A model generated the notes under the pieces. It was not told the DNA's origin and made no database searches. It worked only from the letters and a program-made list of their open reading frames with translations. This document shows positions 26,174 to 35,456 of a DNA stretch of 64,000 nt, piece after piece. Both the position numbers and the translations under genes were made by a program. Position 1 is the stretch's first letter. Each line of letters begins with the position of its first letter. This DNA comes from Cellulomonas gelida (GTDB lineage: Bacteria; Actinomycetota; Actinomycetes; Actinomycetales; Cellulomonadaceae), in contig NZ_BJLQ01000004.1 of the NCBI RefSeq assembly GCF_006538725.1, forward strand, positions 62,001-126,000, read 5' to 3'.

Positions 26174-27982
26174 GTGCCCTCCAGCCTGCCTCCCTCCGGC
26201 CTGCGCAAGGTCCTCGTCGCCAACCGCGGCGAGATCGCCGTCCGCATCGTCCGTGCGTGCCGCGACGCCGGTGTCGCGTCGGTCGCCGTGTACGCCGACC
26301 AGGACCGCACCGCGCTGCACGTCACGCTCGCCGACGAGGCGTACGCGCTCGACGGGGCCCGCGCGGCGGACACCTACCTCTCGATCGACAAGCTGCTCGA
26401 CGTCGCGGCCCGCTCCGGCGCCGACTCGGTGCACCCCGGCTACGGCTTCCTCGCGGAGAACGCCGACTTCGCGCGTGCGGTGATCGGCGCGGGGCTCACG
26501 TGGATCGGCCCGTCGCCGGACGCGATCGAGGCGCTCGGCGACAAGGTCAGCGCGCGGCACATCGCGCAGCGTGCGGGCGCGCCCCTCGTCGCGGGTACGC
26601 CCGACCCGGTCTCGGGCGCCGACGAGATCCACGCGTTCGTCGCGGAGCACGGCCTGCCGATCGCGATCAAGGCTGCGTTCGGTGGCGGCGGGCGCGGGTT
26701 GAAGGTGGCGCGCACGTCCGACGAGATCGACGAGATGTACGAGTCCGCGGTGCGCGAGGCCGTCGCGGCGTTCGGCCGCGGCGAGTGCTTCGTCGAGCGG
26801 TACCTGGACAAGCCCCGCCACGTCGAGACCCAGTGCCTCGCGGACGCGTACGGCACGGTCGTCGTCGTCAGCACGCGTGACTGCTCGCTGCAGCGCCGCC
26901 ACCAGAAGCTCGTCGAGGAGGCGCCCGCGCCGTTCCTCACCGAGGCGCAGCGCACGCAGCTCGTCGAGTCGAGCAAGGCGATCCTGCGCGAGGCCCACTA
27001 CCAGGGCGCCGGGACGTGCGAGTTCCTGGTCGGCGCCGACGGCACGGTCTCGTTCCTCGAGGTCAACACGCGGCTGCAGGTCGAGCACCCGGTCACGGAG
27101 GAGATCTCCGGGATCGACCTCGTGCGCGAGCAGCTGCGGATCGCGGCGGGTGAGCCGCTCGGGTACGACGAGGTCGTCACGCGCGGGCACTCGCTCGAGT
27201 TCCGCATCAACGGCGAGGACCCCGCCGCGAACTTCCTGCCCGCCCCCGGGCGCATCTCCACGCTGCGCTTCCCGTCCGGCCCCGGCGTGCGGGTCGACTC
27301 GGGCGTCGTGGAGGGCGACACCGTCTCGGGCGCGTTCGACTCGATGATCGCGAAGCTCGTCGTGACGGGGGCGGACCGGCAGCAGGCGATCGCGCGCGCC
27401 AAGCGCGCACTCGCCGAGCTGGAGGTCGTGGGCATCCCCACGGTCGTGCCGTTCCACCGCGCGGTGCTCGAAGACGAGGCGTTCGCGCCGGCCGATCCCG
27501 AGACGCCGTTCACGGTCCACACGCGCTGGATCGAGACGCAGTTCGCGGACACCCTCGCCACGCTCGGCAAGGCCCCCGCCGCGGCATCGGTCGAGGAGGC
27601 CGACGAGGCACCCGTCCTGGAGCGCGTCGTCGTCGAGGTCGGCGGCAAGCGGCTCGAGGTCGTCCTGCCCGCGGCGCTCGCGCTCGGCCGGGCCGCCGGC
27701 GCCCGGTCGGCCGGTGCGCCCCGCCGCCCCGCGCGACGCACCAGCGCGCCCAAGGCGTCGGCCAACGGCACCACGCTCACCTCGCCGATGCAGGGCACGA
27801 TCGTCAAGGTCGCCGTGGCCGACGGCGCGACGGTCGCCGAGGGTGACCTCGTCGTCGTGCTCGAGGCCATGAAGATGGAGCAGCCGCTGGTCGCCCACCG
27901 CGCGGGGACCGTGACTGGCCTGGCCGCCGGCGTGGGGGCGAGCGTGAGCGCCGGGACCGCGATCTGCGAGATCGTCGACTGA
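26174..27982 (+). CDS. accA: Acyl-CoA carboxylase alpha subunit (biotin carboxylase + biotin carrier domain)
   Basis: 602 aa, matching AccA3/PccA-type alpha chains. The biotin carboxylase domain (about 10-460) has [17 protein letters not shown], the ATP-grasp glycine-rich [27 protein letters not shown] and [20 protein letters not shown] with the catalytic Glu/Arg/His set. A linker rich in Ala/Pro/Arg (about 490-530) leads to the biotinyl domain, which carries VLEAMKMEQ with the biotinylated Lys567. It carboxylates biotin using ATP and bicarbonate; partners are AccD and AccE encoded at 20-22 kb, and BirA loads the biotin. The GTG start agrees with the -10 hexamer 5 nt upstream. Confidence 0.96.
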   Translation: MPSSLPPSGLRKVLVANRGEIAVRIVRACRDAGVASVAVYADQDRTALHVTLADEAYALDGARAADTYLSIDKLLDVAARSGADSVHPGYGFLAENADFARAVIGAGLTWIGPSPDAIEALGDKVSARHIAQRAGAPLVAGTPDPVSGADEIHAFVAEHGLPIAIKAAFGGGGRGLKVARTSDEIDEMYESAVREAVAAFGRGECFVERYLDKPRHVETQCLADAYGTVVVVSTRDCSLQRRHQKLVEEAPAPFLTEAQRTQLVESSKAILREAHYQGAGTCEFLVGADGTVSFLEVNTRLQVEHPVTEEISGIDLVREQLRIAAGEPLGYDEVVTRGHSLEFRINGEDPAANFLPAPGRISTLRFPSGPGVRVDSGVVEGDTVSGAFDSMIAKLVVTGADRQQAIARAKRALAELEVVGIPTVVPFHRAVLEDEAFAPADPETPFTVHTRWIETQFADTLATLGKAPAAASVEEADEAPVLERVVVEVGGKRLEVVLPAALALGRAAGARSAGAPRRPARRTSAPKASANGTTLTSPMQGTIVKVAVADGATVAEGDLVVVLEAMKMEQPLVAHRAGTVTGLAAGVGASVSAGTAICEIVD

Positions 27983-28032
27983 CCGACGGAGCCACCGACT
28001 CATGACCGAGCCGCACGCGCCCGAGCCGCACG

Positions 28033-28629
28033 GTGACTGAACCGCCTCGTCACGCGCCCGCGCCGGGCGACGGCTGGGTGCAGTGCGCGTGCGGCTCACG
28101 GCACTGGGGGCTGCACGGCGCCGCAGGGCTGCTGGTCGCGCGACGCACGCCGGGCGGCGCCGCCACGCACGTCCTGCTGCAGCACCGCGCGCCGTGGAGC
28201 CACCACGGCGGGACGTGGGGCATCCCTGGTGGAGCCCGGCACCCGGACGAGGACGCGACCGCCGCCGCGCTGCGTGAGGCCGGCGAGGAGGCCGGGGTCC
28301 CGGCCGACGCCGTCCGCCCGTTCGCGACGCGCGTCCTGACCCACCCGAACTGGTCGTACACGACGGTCCTGGCCGACGAGGTCCACGCGTTCGACGCGCG
28401 CGCGACGGACGCCGAGTCCCTCGAGATCGCCTGGGTCCCGGTCGCGGACGTCGCGGCGCTCGACCTCCTGCCGGCGTTCGCGGAGGCGTGGCCCGCGCTG
28501 CGCGCCGCGCTCGACGACCGACCTGCCACGAGCGACGTCCCTGGTCCCGGCGCCGCCACCGTCCGAGGTGATGCGCGACACACGACGCAGGGTGGTCACC
28601 CACTCCCGCACGGGCGATCCGAGGAGTAG
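28033..28629 (+). CDS. NUDIX hydrolase
   Basis: 198 aa. The NUDIX box, about residues 67-89, reads GGARHPDEDATAAALREAGE followed by EAGV and fits Gx5Ex7REUxEExGU, with a conservative change at one position. The N-terminal part has CACGSRHWGLHGAAGLLVAR. Such enzymes hydrolyse nucleoside diphosphates linked to another group; the substrate is unknown. The GTG at 28033 lacks a ribosome site. A 12-codon frame (28002-28040) with a better ribosome site overlaps it and begins with nearly the same residues (MTEPHAPEP versus MTEPPRHAPAP), so coupling or a local duplication is possible. About 35 C-terminal residues beyond the fold are low-complexity. Confidence 0.85.
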   Translation: MTEPPRHAPAPGDGWVQCACGSRHWGLHGAAGLLVARRTPGGAATHVLLQHRAPWSHHGGTWGIPGGARHPDEDATAAALREAGEEAGVPADAVRPFATRVLTHPNWSYTTVLADEVHAFDARATDAESLEIAWVPVADVAALDLLPAFAEAWPALRAALDDRPATSDVPGPGAATVRGDARHTTQGGHPLPHGRSEE

Positions 28630-28642
28630 CGTCGCCCGACGT

Positions 28643-28663
28643 GTGAGGGAAGCCTTGCCTCAC
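28643..28663 (+). promoter_or_regulatory. Putative DtxR/IdeR iron box upstream of efeUOB
   Basis: GTGAGGGAAG and CTTGCCTCAC flank one central C, a near-perfect 21-bp palindrome with one mismatch pair. Positions 28644-28662 align with the IdeR/DtxR box at about 12 of 19 positions. It lies 47 bp before the ATG of the iron permease gene. Confidence 0.65.
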
Positions 28664-28710
28664 CCCCGTACCGGGCACCCGGCACGGACGTCGCTCCTGA
28701 ACGGTCCCCC

Positions 28711-29574
28711 ATGGTCGCCAACTTCCTCATCGGTCTGCGCGAGGGCCTCGAGGCCGCGCTCGTCGTGAGCATCCTCGTCGCCTACCTCGTCCGGACCGGT
28801 AGGCGCGACCTGCTCCCGGCCCTGTGGTCCGGGGTCGCGGTCGCCGTCGGCGCGTCGCTGCTGTTCGGGGCGCTGCTGACGTTCGGGCCCCAGGGGCTCT
28901 CGTTCGAGGCGCAGGAGGCGATCGGCGGGTCGCTGTCGATCGTCGCGGTCGGGCTCATCACCTGGATGATCTTCTGGATGGCCAAGACGGCCCGCCACCT
29001 CAAGGCGGACCTGCAGCACCGGCTCGACGACGCGATCGCGGCCGGCAAGGGCGCGGTCGTCGTCATGGCGCTGCTCGCGGTGGGCCGCGAGGGCCTCGAG
29101 ACCGCGCTGTTCCTGTGGGCCGGCGCGCAGGCGACGTCCTCGGGCAGCGCGGCCCCCCTCGTCGGCGCCGCGCTCGGCATCGCGGTCGCGGTCGCGATCG
29201 CGTGGCTGATGTACCGCGGCGCGGTCCGGCTCGACCTGCGCCGGTTCTTCGCGTGGACGGGCCTGTTCCTCATCCTCGTCGCGGCGGGCGTGCTGTCCTA
29301 TGGCGTGCACGACCTGCAGGAGGCCGCGATCCTGCCGGGCCTCGACCGGCTCGCGTTCGACGTCTCCGCGACCGTCCCGCCCTCGTCCTGGTACGGGACG
29401 CTGCTCAAGGGCGTCTTCAACTTCACGCCCGCGACCACGTGGCTGCAGCTCGTCGCCTGGACCAGCTACGTCGCGGTCGTCCTCACGCTGTTCATCCGCA
29501 CCACGTGGGGCCACCGCCCCGCAGCCGCTGCTCGTCCCACCGCTGCGTCCACGACGGCCCGCGTCGCGGCCTGA
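28711..29574 (+). CDS. efeU: High-affinity iron permease, FTR1/EfeU family
   Basis: 287 aa, seven membrane helices. Both REGLE iron-binding motifs are present: LREGLEAAL at residues 9-17, and GREGLETALF about residue 129. EfeU moves iron across the membrane, supplied by EfeO and EfeB; the operon order U-O-B is canonical. In E. coli the system works with ferrous iron at low pH. The ATG at 28711 starts directly at the first helix. An iron box 47 bp upstream suggests repression by Fe-DtxR/IdeR. The C-terminal tail is Ala/Thr/Pro-rich. Confidence 0.96.
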   Translation: MVANFLIGLREGLEAALVVSILVAYLVRTGRRDLLPALWSGVAVAVGASLLFGALLTFGPQGLSFEAQEAIGGSLSIVAVGLITWMIFWMAKTARHLKADLQHRLDDAIAAGKGAVVVMALLAVGREGLETALFLWAGAQATSSGSAAPLVGAALGIAVAVAIAWLMYRGAVRLDLRRFFAWTGLFLILVAAGVLSYGVHDLQEAAILPGLDRLAFDVSATVPPSSWYGTLLKGVFNFTPATTWLQLVAWTSYVAVVLTLFIRTTWGHRPAAAARPTAASTTARVAA

Positions 29575-29606
29575 CGCGCCGCGACCCGCCGCACCTGAGG
29601 AGATCC

Positions 29607-30794
29607 ATGTCCCGCACCACCGTCGGCGCGCTCGCGCTCGCCGCCCTGGTCCTTCCGCTCGCCGCCTGCGTCGACAACGACCCCGCCGCGGGTGCGTCCA
29701 CCGCAGCGCTCACGGTGAGCAGCACGGCCGACGCGTGCACGGTCTCGTCGGCCACGGCCGAGTCCGGGACGCTGACGTTCCAGGTCACCAACGACGGGTC
29801 GGACGTCACCGAGTTCTACCTGCTCGGTGAGGACGGCCTGCGCGTGGTGTCCGAGGTCGAGAACATCGGCCCGGGCATCACGCGCGACCTCGTCGTGCAG
29901 GTGCGGCCCGGCACGTACTTCACGGCGTGCAAGCCCGGCATGGTCGGCGACGGCATCCGCGCGCAGTTCACCGTGACGGACTCGGGCGACGACGTGGGCC
30001 CGTCGGGCGACGTCGCCGAGCAGCTGACGACCGCCGAGGCGCAGTACGTCGCGTACGTGAAGGACCAGGTGGGCGCGCTGATCGCGGGCACGCAGGAGTT
30101 CGCCGCCGCGTACAAGGCCGGCGACGACGAGCAGGCGCGCGCGCTGTACGCCGCGACACGCGTGCACTGGGAGCGGGTCGAGCCCGTCGCGGAGTCGTTC
30201 GGCGACCTCGACCCGCTGACCGACGCGCGTGAGGCCGACCTCGAGGACGGCCAGACCTGGAGCGGGTGGCACTACCTCGAGAAGGACCTGTGGCCCCCGC
30301 TCGCGGCCGACAACGGCGGCCAGGAGTACGTCCCGCTCACCGACGCCGAGCGCACCAAGGCCGCCGACGACCTCGTCGGCTGGACGCAGGACCTCGTCGA
30401 CCAGGTCAACGACCCGGACTTCACGTTCGAGGCGTTCCAGATCTCCAACGGCGCCAAGGAGCTGCTCGACGAGGTCGCGACGGGCAAGGTCACGGGCGAG
30501 GAGGAGATCTGGTCGCACACCGACCTGTGGGACTTCCAGGCCAACGTCGACGGCGCGCGCGTCGCGTACGAGGTCCTCGCCGACGTGGTCGAGGCGCAGG
30601 ACCCCGACCTCGCGGCCACGCTCCTCGAGCGGTTCGCCGCGCTCGACGCGCTGCTCGCCGAGCAGGGCTCGGTCGAGGCCGGCTTCACGCCGTACGACGA
30701 GCTCACCGAGCAGGAGGTCAAGGCGCTCTCGACCGCCGTCGACGCGCTCTCGGAGCCGCTCTCCGAGCTCACCGCGGTCGTCACGGGCGCCTGA
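29607..30794 (+). CDS. efeO: EfeO iron-uptake lipoprotein (cupredoxin + imelysin-like M75 domain)
   Basis: 395 aa. Lipoprotein signal with VLPLAAC (Cys21). A cupredoxin-like domain follows (about 40-125: VSSATAESGTLTFQVTNDGS, RPGTYFTACKPG). The M75 imelysin-like domain (about 140-395) carries the GxHxxE metal motif in GWHYLEKDLWPP and the EfeO-type WERVEPVAESFGDLDP. It is thought to capture iron outside the membrane and hand it to EfeU. GAGGAG precedes the ATG at 29607. The gap to efeU is 32 nt and to efeB 1 nt. Confidence 0.95.
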   Translation: MSRTTVGALALAALVLPLAACVDNDPAAGASTAALTVSSTADACTVSSATAESGTLTFQVTNDGSDVTEFYLLGEDGLRVVSEVENIGPGITRDLVVQVRPGTYFTACKPGMVGDGIRAQFTVTDSGDDVGPSGDVAEQLTTAEAQYVAYVKDQVGALIAGTQEFAAAYKAGDDEQARALYAATRVHWERVEPVAESFGDLDPLTDAREADLEDGQTWSGWHYLEKDLWPPLAADNGGQEYVPLTDAERTKAADDLVGWTQDLVDQVNDPDFTFEAFQISNGAKELLDEVATGKVTGEEEIWSHTDLWDFQANVDGARVAYEVLADVVEAQDPDLAATLLERFAALDALLAEQGSVEAGFTPYDELTEQEVKALSTAVDALSEPLSELTAVVTGA

Positions 30795-30795
30795 C

Positions 30796-32148
30796 GTGAC
30801 CGAGGAGACCTCCGCGGCCGAGCCGCGCGGCATCTCGCGCCGCGCGCTGCTCGGCGGCGGGCTGCTCGGCGCCGCGGCCGTCGGCGCCGCGGGCTTCGGG
30901 CTGGGCCGCGCGACCACCGGCGAGGCCTCAGCGGGGGCCGCCACACCCGGCACGTTCGCGTTCACCGGCGAGCACCAGGCCGGCATCGTCACGCCCGCGC
31001 AGGACCGGCTCTACCTCGCGGCGTTCGACGTCACGACGAACGACCGCGACGACCTCGTCGCGCTGCTGCAGCGCTGGACGACGATCGCCGCGCGGCTCAC
31101 GCAGGGCCTCGCGGCGGGCTCGTACGGCCCGTCGTCGGGGCCCTACGACGCGCCGCCGGACGACACGGGCGAGGTCGCCGACCTGCCCCCCGCGGGACTG
31201 ACGATCACGTTCGGCTTCGGCCGGTCCCTGTTCGTCACGCCCGACGGCACCGACCGGTTCGGGCTCGCCGACCGGCTACCCGACGCGCTCGTCGAGCTCC
31301 CCCACTTCCCCGCCGACAACCTGGACCCGGCGCGGTGCGACGGCGACCTCGTGGTCCAGGCGTGCGCGGACGACCCGCAGGTCGCGGTGCACGCGATCCG
31401 CAACCTGTCGCGCGCGGCGTTCGGCGCCGCGACGATCCGCTGGACGCAGCTCGGCTACGGGCGCACGTCGTCGACGTCGACCGCGCAGCGCACGCCGCGC
31501 AACCTGTTCGGCTTCAAGGACGGCACCGCCAACCTCAAGGCCGAGGACCCCGCGCACGTGGCCGAGCACGTCTGGGTCCCGGCTGCGGCGGCCGCCGCGG
31601 ACAGCCGCGACTCGGCGTGGCTCACGGGCGGGTCGTACCTCGTCGCACGGCGCATCCGCATGACGATCGAGACGTGGGACCGCACGTCGCTGCGCGAGCA
31701 GGAGGCGCTCGTCGGGCGGACCAAGGGTGAGGGCGCGCCGTTGTCGGGCGGGACCGAGTTCACCGAGCCGGACTTCGCGGTGACCGGACGCGACGACCAG
31801 CCGCTCGTCGCCATGAACAGCCACGTGCGGCTCGCTCACCCGACGCACAACGGCGGCGTGCGGATGCTGCGCCGCGGCTACAACTTCACCGACGGGAACG
31901 ACGCGCTCGGCCGGCTCGACGCGGGCCTGTTCTTCCTCGCGTTCGTCACCGACCCGCGCACGCACTACATCCCGATGCAGAACACGCTCTCGCGCGACGA
32001 CGGCCTCATGGAGTACCTGCAGCACACGGGCTCGGGCCTGTTCGCGGTTCCGCCCGGGCTGCCCGACGGCTCGCTCGTCGTCGGCGAGGACGGCACGCCG
32101 ATCACGACGAGCGCGAGCCCGTTCGTCGGCCAGGCGCTGTTCGCCTGA
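30796..32148 (+). CDS. efeB: EfeB, Tat-exported DyP-type haem peroxidase
   Basis: 450 aa. A twin-arginine signal (GISRRALLGGGLLGAAAVG, Arg15-Arg16) shows export in folded form. The DyP fold carries GFKDGTANL, the GxxDG motif with the distal catalytic Asp, and the haem-ligating His region HPTHNGGVRMLRRGYNF. In the Efe system this haem protein oxidises Fe(II) or, as proposed for E. coli, releases iron from haem. It starts with GTG 1 nt after the efeO stop. The TatB gene at 59.1 kb in this window belongs to the pathway that would export it. It converges with a radical SAM gene 21 bp away. Confidence 0.95.
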   Translation: MTEETSAAEPRGISRRALLGGGLLGAAAVGAAGFGLGRATTGEASAGAATPGTFAFTGEHQAGIVTPAQDRLYLAAFDVTTNDRDDLVALLQRWTTIAARLTQGLAAGSYGPSSGPYDAPPDDTGEVADLPPAGLTITFGFGRSLFVTPDGTDRFGLADRLPDALVELPHFPADNLDPARCDGDLVVQACADDPQVAVHAIRNLSRAAFGAATIRWTQLGYGRTSSTSTAQRTPRNLFGFKDGTANLKAEDPAHVAEHVWVPAAAAAADSRDSAWLTGGSYLVARRIRMTIETWDRTSLREQEALVGRTKGEGAPLSGGTEFTEPDFAVTGRDDQPLVAMNSHVRLAHPTHNGGVRMLRRGYNFTDGNDALGRLDAGLFFLAFVTDPRTHYIPMQNTLSRDDGLMEYLQHTGSGLFAVPPGLPDGSLVVGEDGTPITTSASPFVGQALFA

Positions 32149-32169
32149 CCGTCACGGCGGTCACGGCAC

Positions 32170-33369
32170 TCACGACGCGAGCAGCGCCGCCACGTCCTGC
32201 GGGTACGGGAACGAGCCGGGCTCGTAGGCGCACAGCGGGTCCGCGGCGAACGCGTCGCCCGTCGCGGCGTACGCCCGCGAGCGCGAGCCGCCGCACACGC
32301 GCGCGAACTCGCACGTGCCGCACCGCCCCGTCAGGCGCGACGAGTCGCGCAGCCCGGTGAACAGCGGCGACGACCGGTAGATGTCGGGCAGGGTCTGCTC
32401 GCGCACGTCCCCGGCGGCGACCGGGAGGAAGCCCGACGGGTGCACGGTCCCGACGTGCGAGACGAACACGAACCCGTACCCCGCGTTGACGTTGAGCGGC
32501 GGCCGACGGGTGCGCTCACCGTCACCCCACCCGAACGCCGCGGTGCGCTCCGTCAGCTCGGCGTACAGGTCGCCGAGACCGAGGGCGGCCACGTGGTCGA
32601 CACCGCGGTCCGCGAGCACCGCGCGCTGCAGCGCGACGCGGCGGAAGTGGTGGCCCTCGGTCGTCTTGACCGGGACGTGCGGGCCCAGGTCGTACAGGTA
32701 GTTCATGACGTCCTCGGCCTGCTGCGCGCTGAGCGCGCCGAGGTCCACGCCGCGGCCCATCGGGACCAGCATGAACGCGCTCCACGTCATCGCGCCCTGC
32801 GCCCGCACCAGGGCGGCGAGGTCCGGCAGCTCGTGCACGGTCCGGCTCGACATGGTCGAGTTGACCTGCACCTTCATCCCGAGCTCGCGCGCCACCGCCC
32901 ACGCCTCGACCGTCCGGTCGAACGTACCCGGGACGCGACGGAAGCCGTCGTGCACCGCGGCGGTCGCGCCGTCGAGCGAGAGCGACATCGCGGTCACCCC
33001 GGCGTCCTGCAGCGCGACGAGTGCCGCACGGTCGAGCTTGTCGGTGCCGGACGGCGAGACCGCGACCGCGAGCCCCAGCGCGCGACCGCGGCGGACCAGC
33101 TCAGTCAGGTCCTCGCGCTCGAAGCAGTCGCCCCCGGTGATGACGAAGATCGGCGCGGGCCGGCCGAACGACGCGACCTGGCGCATGAGCTCGGTCGCCT
33201 CGTCGGTGTCGAGCTCGCGCGGGTCGCGCCGGGGTGCGGCCTCGGCGCGGCAGTGCACGCACGACAGCGCGCACGCGCGCGTCGCCTCCCAGATCACGAG
33301 CAGCGGCCGGTCGGCCGGGTCGTGGCGGACGGTGCGGACGACGGGTCCGTGCGGGCGCATGGTGGGCAT
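32170..33369 (-). CDS. Radical SAM/SPASM protein (TIGR04053-like, AhbD-related)
   Basis: 399 aa. The radical SAM cluster motif CALSCVHC has Cys33/37/40. VITGGDCFERED and VSPSGTDK complete the SAM-binding barrel. The C-terminal SPASM-like region has CGTCEFARVCGGSRSRAY and a final Cys in ADPLCAYEPG, binding an auxiliary 4Fe-4S cluster. The layout resembles the haem-related radical SAM proteins (AhbD, NirJ) and the family I recall as TIGR04053; the reaction is not known. ATG 33369 is chosen; ATG 33360 (MRPHGP), 7 nt after CAGCAT, is an equally possible leaderless start. Its placement against efeUOB raises a haem or iron link, but it is on the opposite strand. Confidence 0.85.
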   Translation of the reverse strand: MPTMRPHGPVVRTVRHDPADRPLLVIWEATRACALSCVHCRAEAAPRRDPRELDTDEATELMRQVASFGRPAPIFVITGGDCFEREDLTELVRRGRALGLAVAVSPSGTDKLDRAALVALQDAGVTAMSLSLDGATAAVHDGFRRVPGTFDRTVEAWAVARELGMKVQVNSTMSSRTVHELPDLAALVRAQGAMTWSAFMLVPMGRGVDLGALSAQQAEDVMNYLYDLGPHVPVKTTEGHHFRRVALQRAVLADRGVDHVAALGLGDLYAELTERTAAFGWGDGERTRRPPLNVNAGYGFVFVSHVGTVHPSGFLPVAAGDVREQTLPDIYRSSPLFTGLRDSSRLTGRCGTCEFARVCGGSRSRAYAATGDAFAADPLCAYEPGSFPYPQDVAALLAS

Positions 33370-33426
33370 GCTGCACCCCGCGGGGCGCCGCGGCCCGGGA
33401 CGTGCGTCCCTGGCCGCCCCGGCGCG

Positions 33427-33438
33427 TAGCCTTCGGCC
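33427..33438 (+). promoter_or_regulatory. -10 element TAGCCT, leaderless promoter of the EEP-domain gene
   Basis: TAGCCT (33427-33432) followed by 6 nt and the GTG at 33439. Confidence 0.55.
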
Positions 33439-35412
33439 GTGACGATCAGCACCGACGACCGCGCCCCCGCCACGACGAGGCCGCCCGACGACGGGACCCC
33501 GACGCGCGTCTGGCTGCTCGCGGCACTCGCCACCGCGACGCTCGAGCTCGTGCGCGCGAGCGGCCCGCTGCTCGACCACGCGTTCGCGTCGGGCGTGGTG
33601 ACCGCGGGCGTCTCCGCGCTCGTGACCTACGGCGCGACGGGTGTCGTCGTCGCGGTGCTGCTGCTCGCGACCGGGGCGCGCGGCGGCGTGCCGTCGGGCC
33701 GCACGGTCGTCGTGGGCGCGGCCGTCCTCGCGGTGCTCCGGCTCGTCCTGCAGGGCCTCGACGGGGACGCGCGCTACTGGCTCGGCCTGGCCACCGTCGC
33801 GTGGGCGTGCGGCGTCCTGGTGCTCGCGGTCGCGTTCGTCGCCGGGCGGGTCCAGGGGCCGCGTCAGGCCGCGCTCGGGCTCGTGCTGGGTGCCGGGCTG
33901 TCGGTGGGTGTGCAGGTGCTCCTGGGCTCGTGGGACGCGCTGTGGCGCTCGTCGTGGGTGGGCTGGGCGGTCGCGCTGCTCGTGGCGCTCGCACCGCTCG
34001 CCGCGTTCCGCGTGGCCCGTCCCGGCACCGGGGCCGGCGAGCCCGCGACGGTCCGCCCGCGACGCCTGTGGGCGCTCGGGCTGTACGTGGGGCTCGCCGC
34101 GATGATCGGGGCGAACCCCGCGTTCCTGGCCTCGCAGTCGGGCGTCGCGCTCGGCTGGGCCGGGGTCGCGATCGTCGTCGCGACGGGGGCCGGCGGGTGG
34201 CTGCTGCTGCGTCCGGACCGGTGGTCGGGGTCCGTGCGCGTGGGTGCCGCGGTGCTGCTGGTCGGGGCCGTCGCGGCGGCGATGCTCACGACCGGGTGGG
34301 CGGCGCTCGCCGCGGTGGTCGTGCTCGACGTCGTCGTCGGGATCGTGCTGGTCGGGACGCTGTCGATCCGCCGGCCCGCGCCGCTCGGCACGTGGCGCGC
34401 CGCGGGAGCCGCGACGCTCGCGGGCCTGGGCGTGATCCTGCCCGTGCTCGTCTACATGATCGACTACGACGTCCCGCTGCCGGTCGACAACGCGATCGTG
34501 CCGATCCTCGCCGCGGTCGTCGTCGCGTCCACGGGGCTGCGCCACCGGGCACCCGGCGAGCCGGCGGAGCGGACGCCCGACGAGCGCCAGCCCGCGCGCG
34601 TGCGCTCGGTGCGGCTGCTGCTCGTCCCCGCCGCGGCCCTCGCGCTCGTCGGCCTGGCGCCGTCCACGACGAGCACGCACGGCTCGGACGTCCCGGACCG
34701 TGCCGCGGGTGACGAGCTCACCGTGGTCGGCTGGAACCTGCACTACGGGGTCTCGCCGCTCGGTGGCGTCGACCTCGAGGTCGTCGCCGCGACGATCGAG
34801 GCGGCCGACCCGGACGTCGTCCTGCTGCAGGAGGTCGAGCGTGGCTGGGTGTTCGGCGGCGGCGCGGACATGGCGACGTGGCTCGGGCACCGGCTCGGCA
34901 TGACGGTCGAGTTCGCGCCCGCGGCCGACCACCAGTTCGGCAACGCGATCCTGGCCCGGTCGGCGCTGACCGACGTCGCGATGCACCCGCTGCCGTACGG
35001 CGCGGGGCCGCAGGGGCGGTCGGCGCTGTCCGCGACCGTCACGACCGCCGCCGGCGAGCCCGTGCGCGTGACGAGCGTGCACCTGCAGCACCGCGCGGAG
35101 AACACGCCCACGCGCCTCGACCAGCTCGACGCGCTGCTGGCCGCCGAGCCCGTGACGGGACCGTCGGTGCTGGCCGGCGACCTCAACGCCGAGCCGGGCT
35201 GGCCCGAGATCACCCTGCTCGAGGACGCGGGCTGGGTCAGCGCGGTCGACGCCGTGGGCGACCCGGACGCCCTGACGTCGCCGTCGGTGGACCCCGAGCA
35301 GCGCATCGACTGGGTGTTCGGTCAGCAGGTGACGTTCACCCAGGCGACGGTCGTGACGGGCGTGACCGCGTCCGACCACCTTCCGGTGGTCGCGCACCTG
35401 ACGCTCCCCTGA
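33439..35412 (+). CDS. Membrane protein with C-terminal endonuclease/exonuclease/phosphatase (EEP) domain
   Basis: 657 aa. Residues about 20-410 contain roughly ten to twelve hydrophobic helices (for example VVVAVLLLATGA, LGLYVGLAAMIGANPAFLAS). The EEP domain (about 430-657) starts at VVGWNLHYGV, then PDVVLLQEVERG with the metal-binding Glu, GDLNAEPGW with Asp/Asn catalytic residues, IDWVFG, and SDHLPVVAHL with the catalytic His. The active site appears complete, so the protein is probably a phosphodiesterase or phosphatase acting on a lipid or nucleotide substrate at the membrane, facing either side. The GTG start agrees with the -10 hexamer. It converges on the quinone reductase gene. Confidence 0.85.
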   Translation: MTISTDDRAPATTRPPDDGTPTRVWLLAALATATLELVRASGPLLDHAFASGVVTAGVSALVTYGATGVVVAVLLLATGARGGVPSGRTVVVGAAVLAVLRLVLQGLDGDARYWLGLATVAWACGVLVLAVAFVAGRVQGPRQAALGLVLGAGLSVGVQVLLGSWDALWRSSWVGWAVALLVALAPLAAFRVARPGTGAGEPATVRPRRLWALGLYVGLAAMIGANPAFLASQSGVALGWAGVAIVVATGAGGWLLLRPDRWSGSVRVGAAVLLVGAVAAAMLTTGWAALAAVVVLDVVVGIVLVGTLSIRRPAPLGTWRAAGAATLAGLGVILPVLVYMIDYDVPLPVDNAIVPILAAVVVASTGLRHRAPGEPAERTPDERQPARVRSVRLLLVPAAALALVGLAPSTTSTHGSDVPDRAAGDELTVVGWNLHYGVSPLGGVDLEVVAATIEAADPDVVLLQEVERGWVFGGGADMATWLGHRLGMTVEFAPAADHQFGNAILARSALTDVAMHPLPYGAGPQGRSALSATVTTAAGEPVRVTSVHLQHRAENTPTRLDQLDALLAAEPVTGPSVLAGDLNAEPGWPEITLLEDAGWVSAVDAVGDPDALTSPSVDPEQRIDWVFGQQVTFTQATVVTGVTASDHLPVVAHLTLP

Positions 35413-35456
35413 CCGCAGGCACCCGCGGGTCCGTCGTGGTCGGCCCCGCGGGCCGG

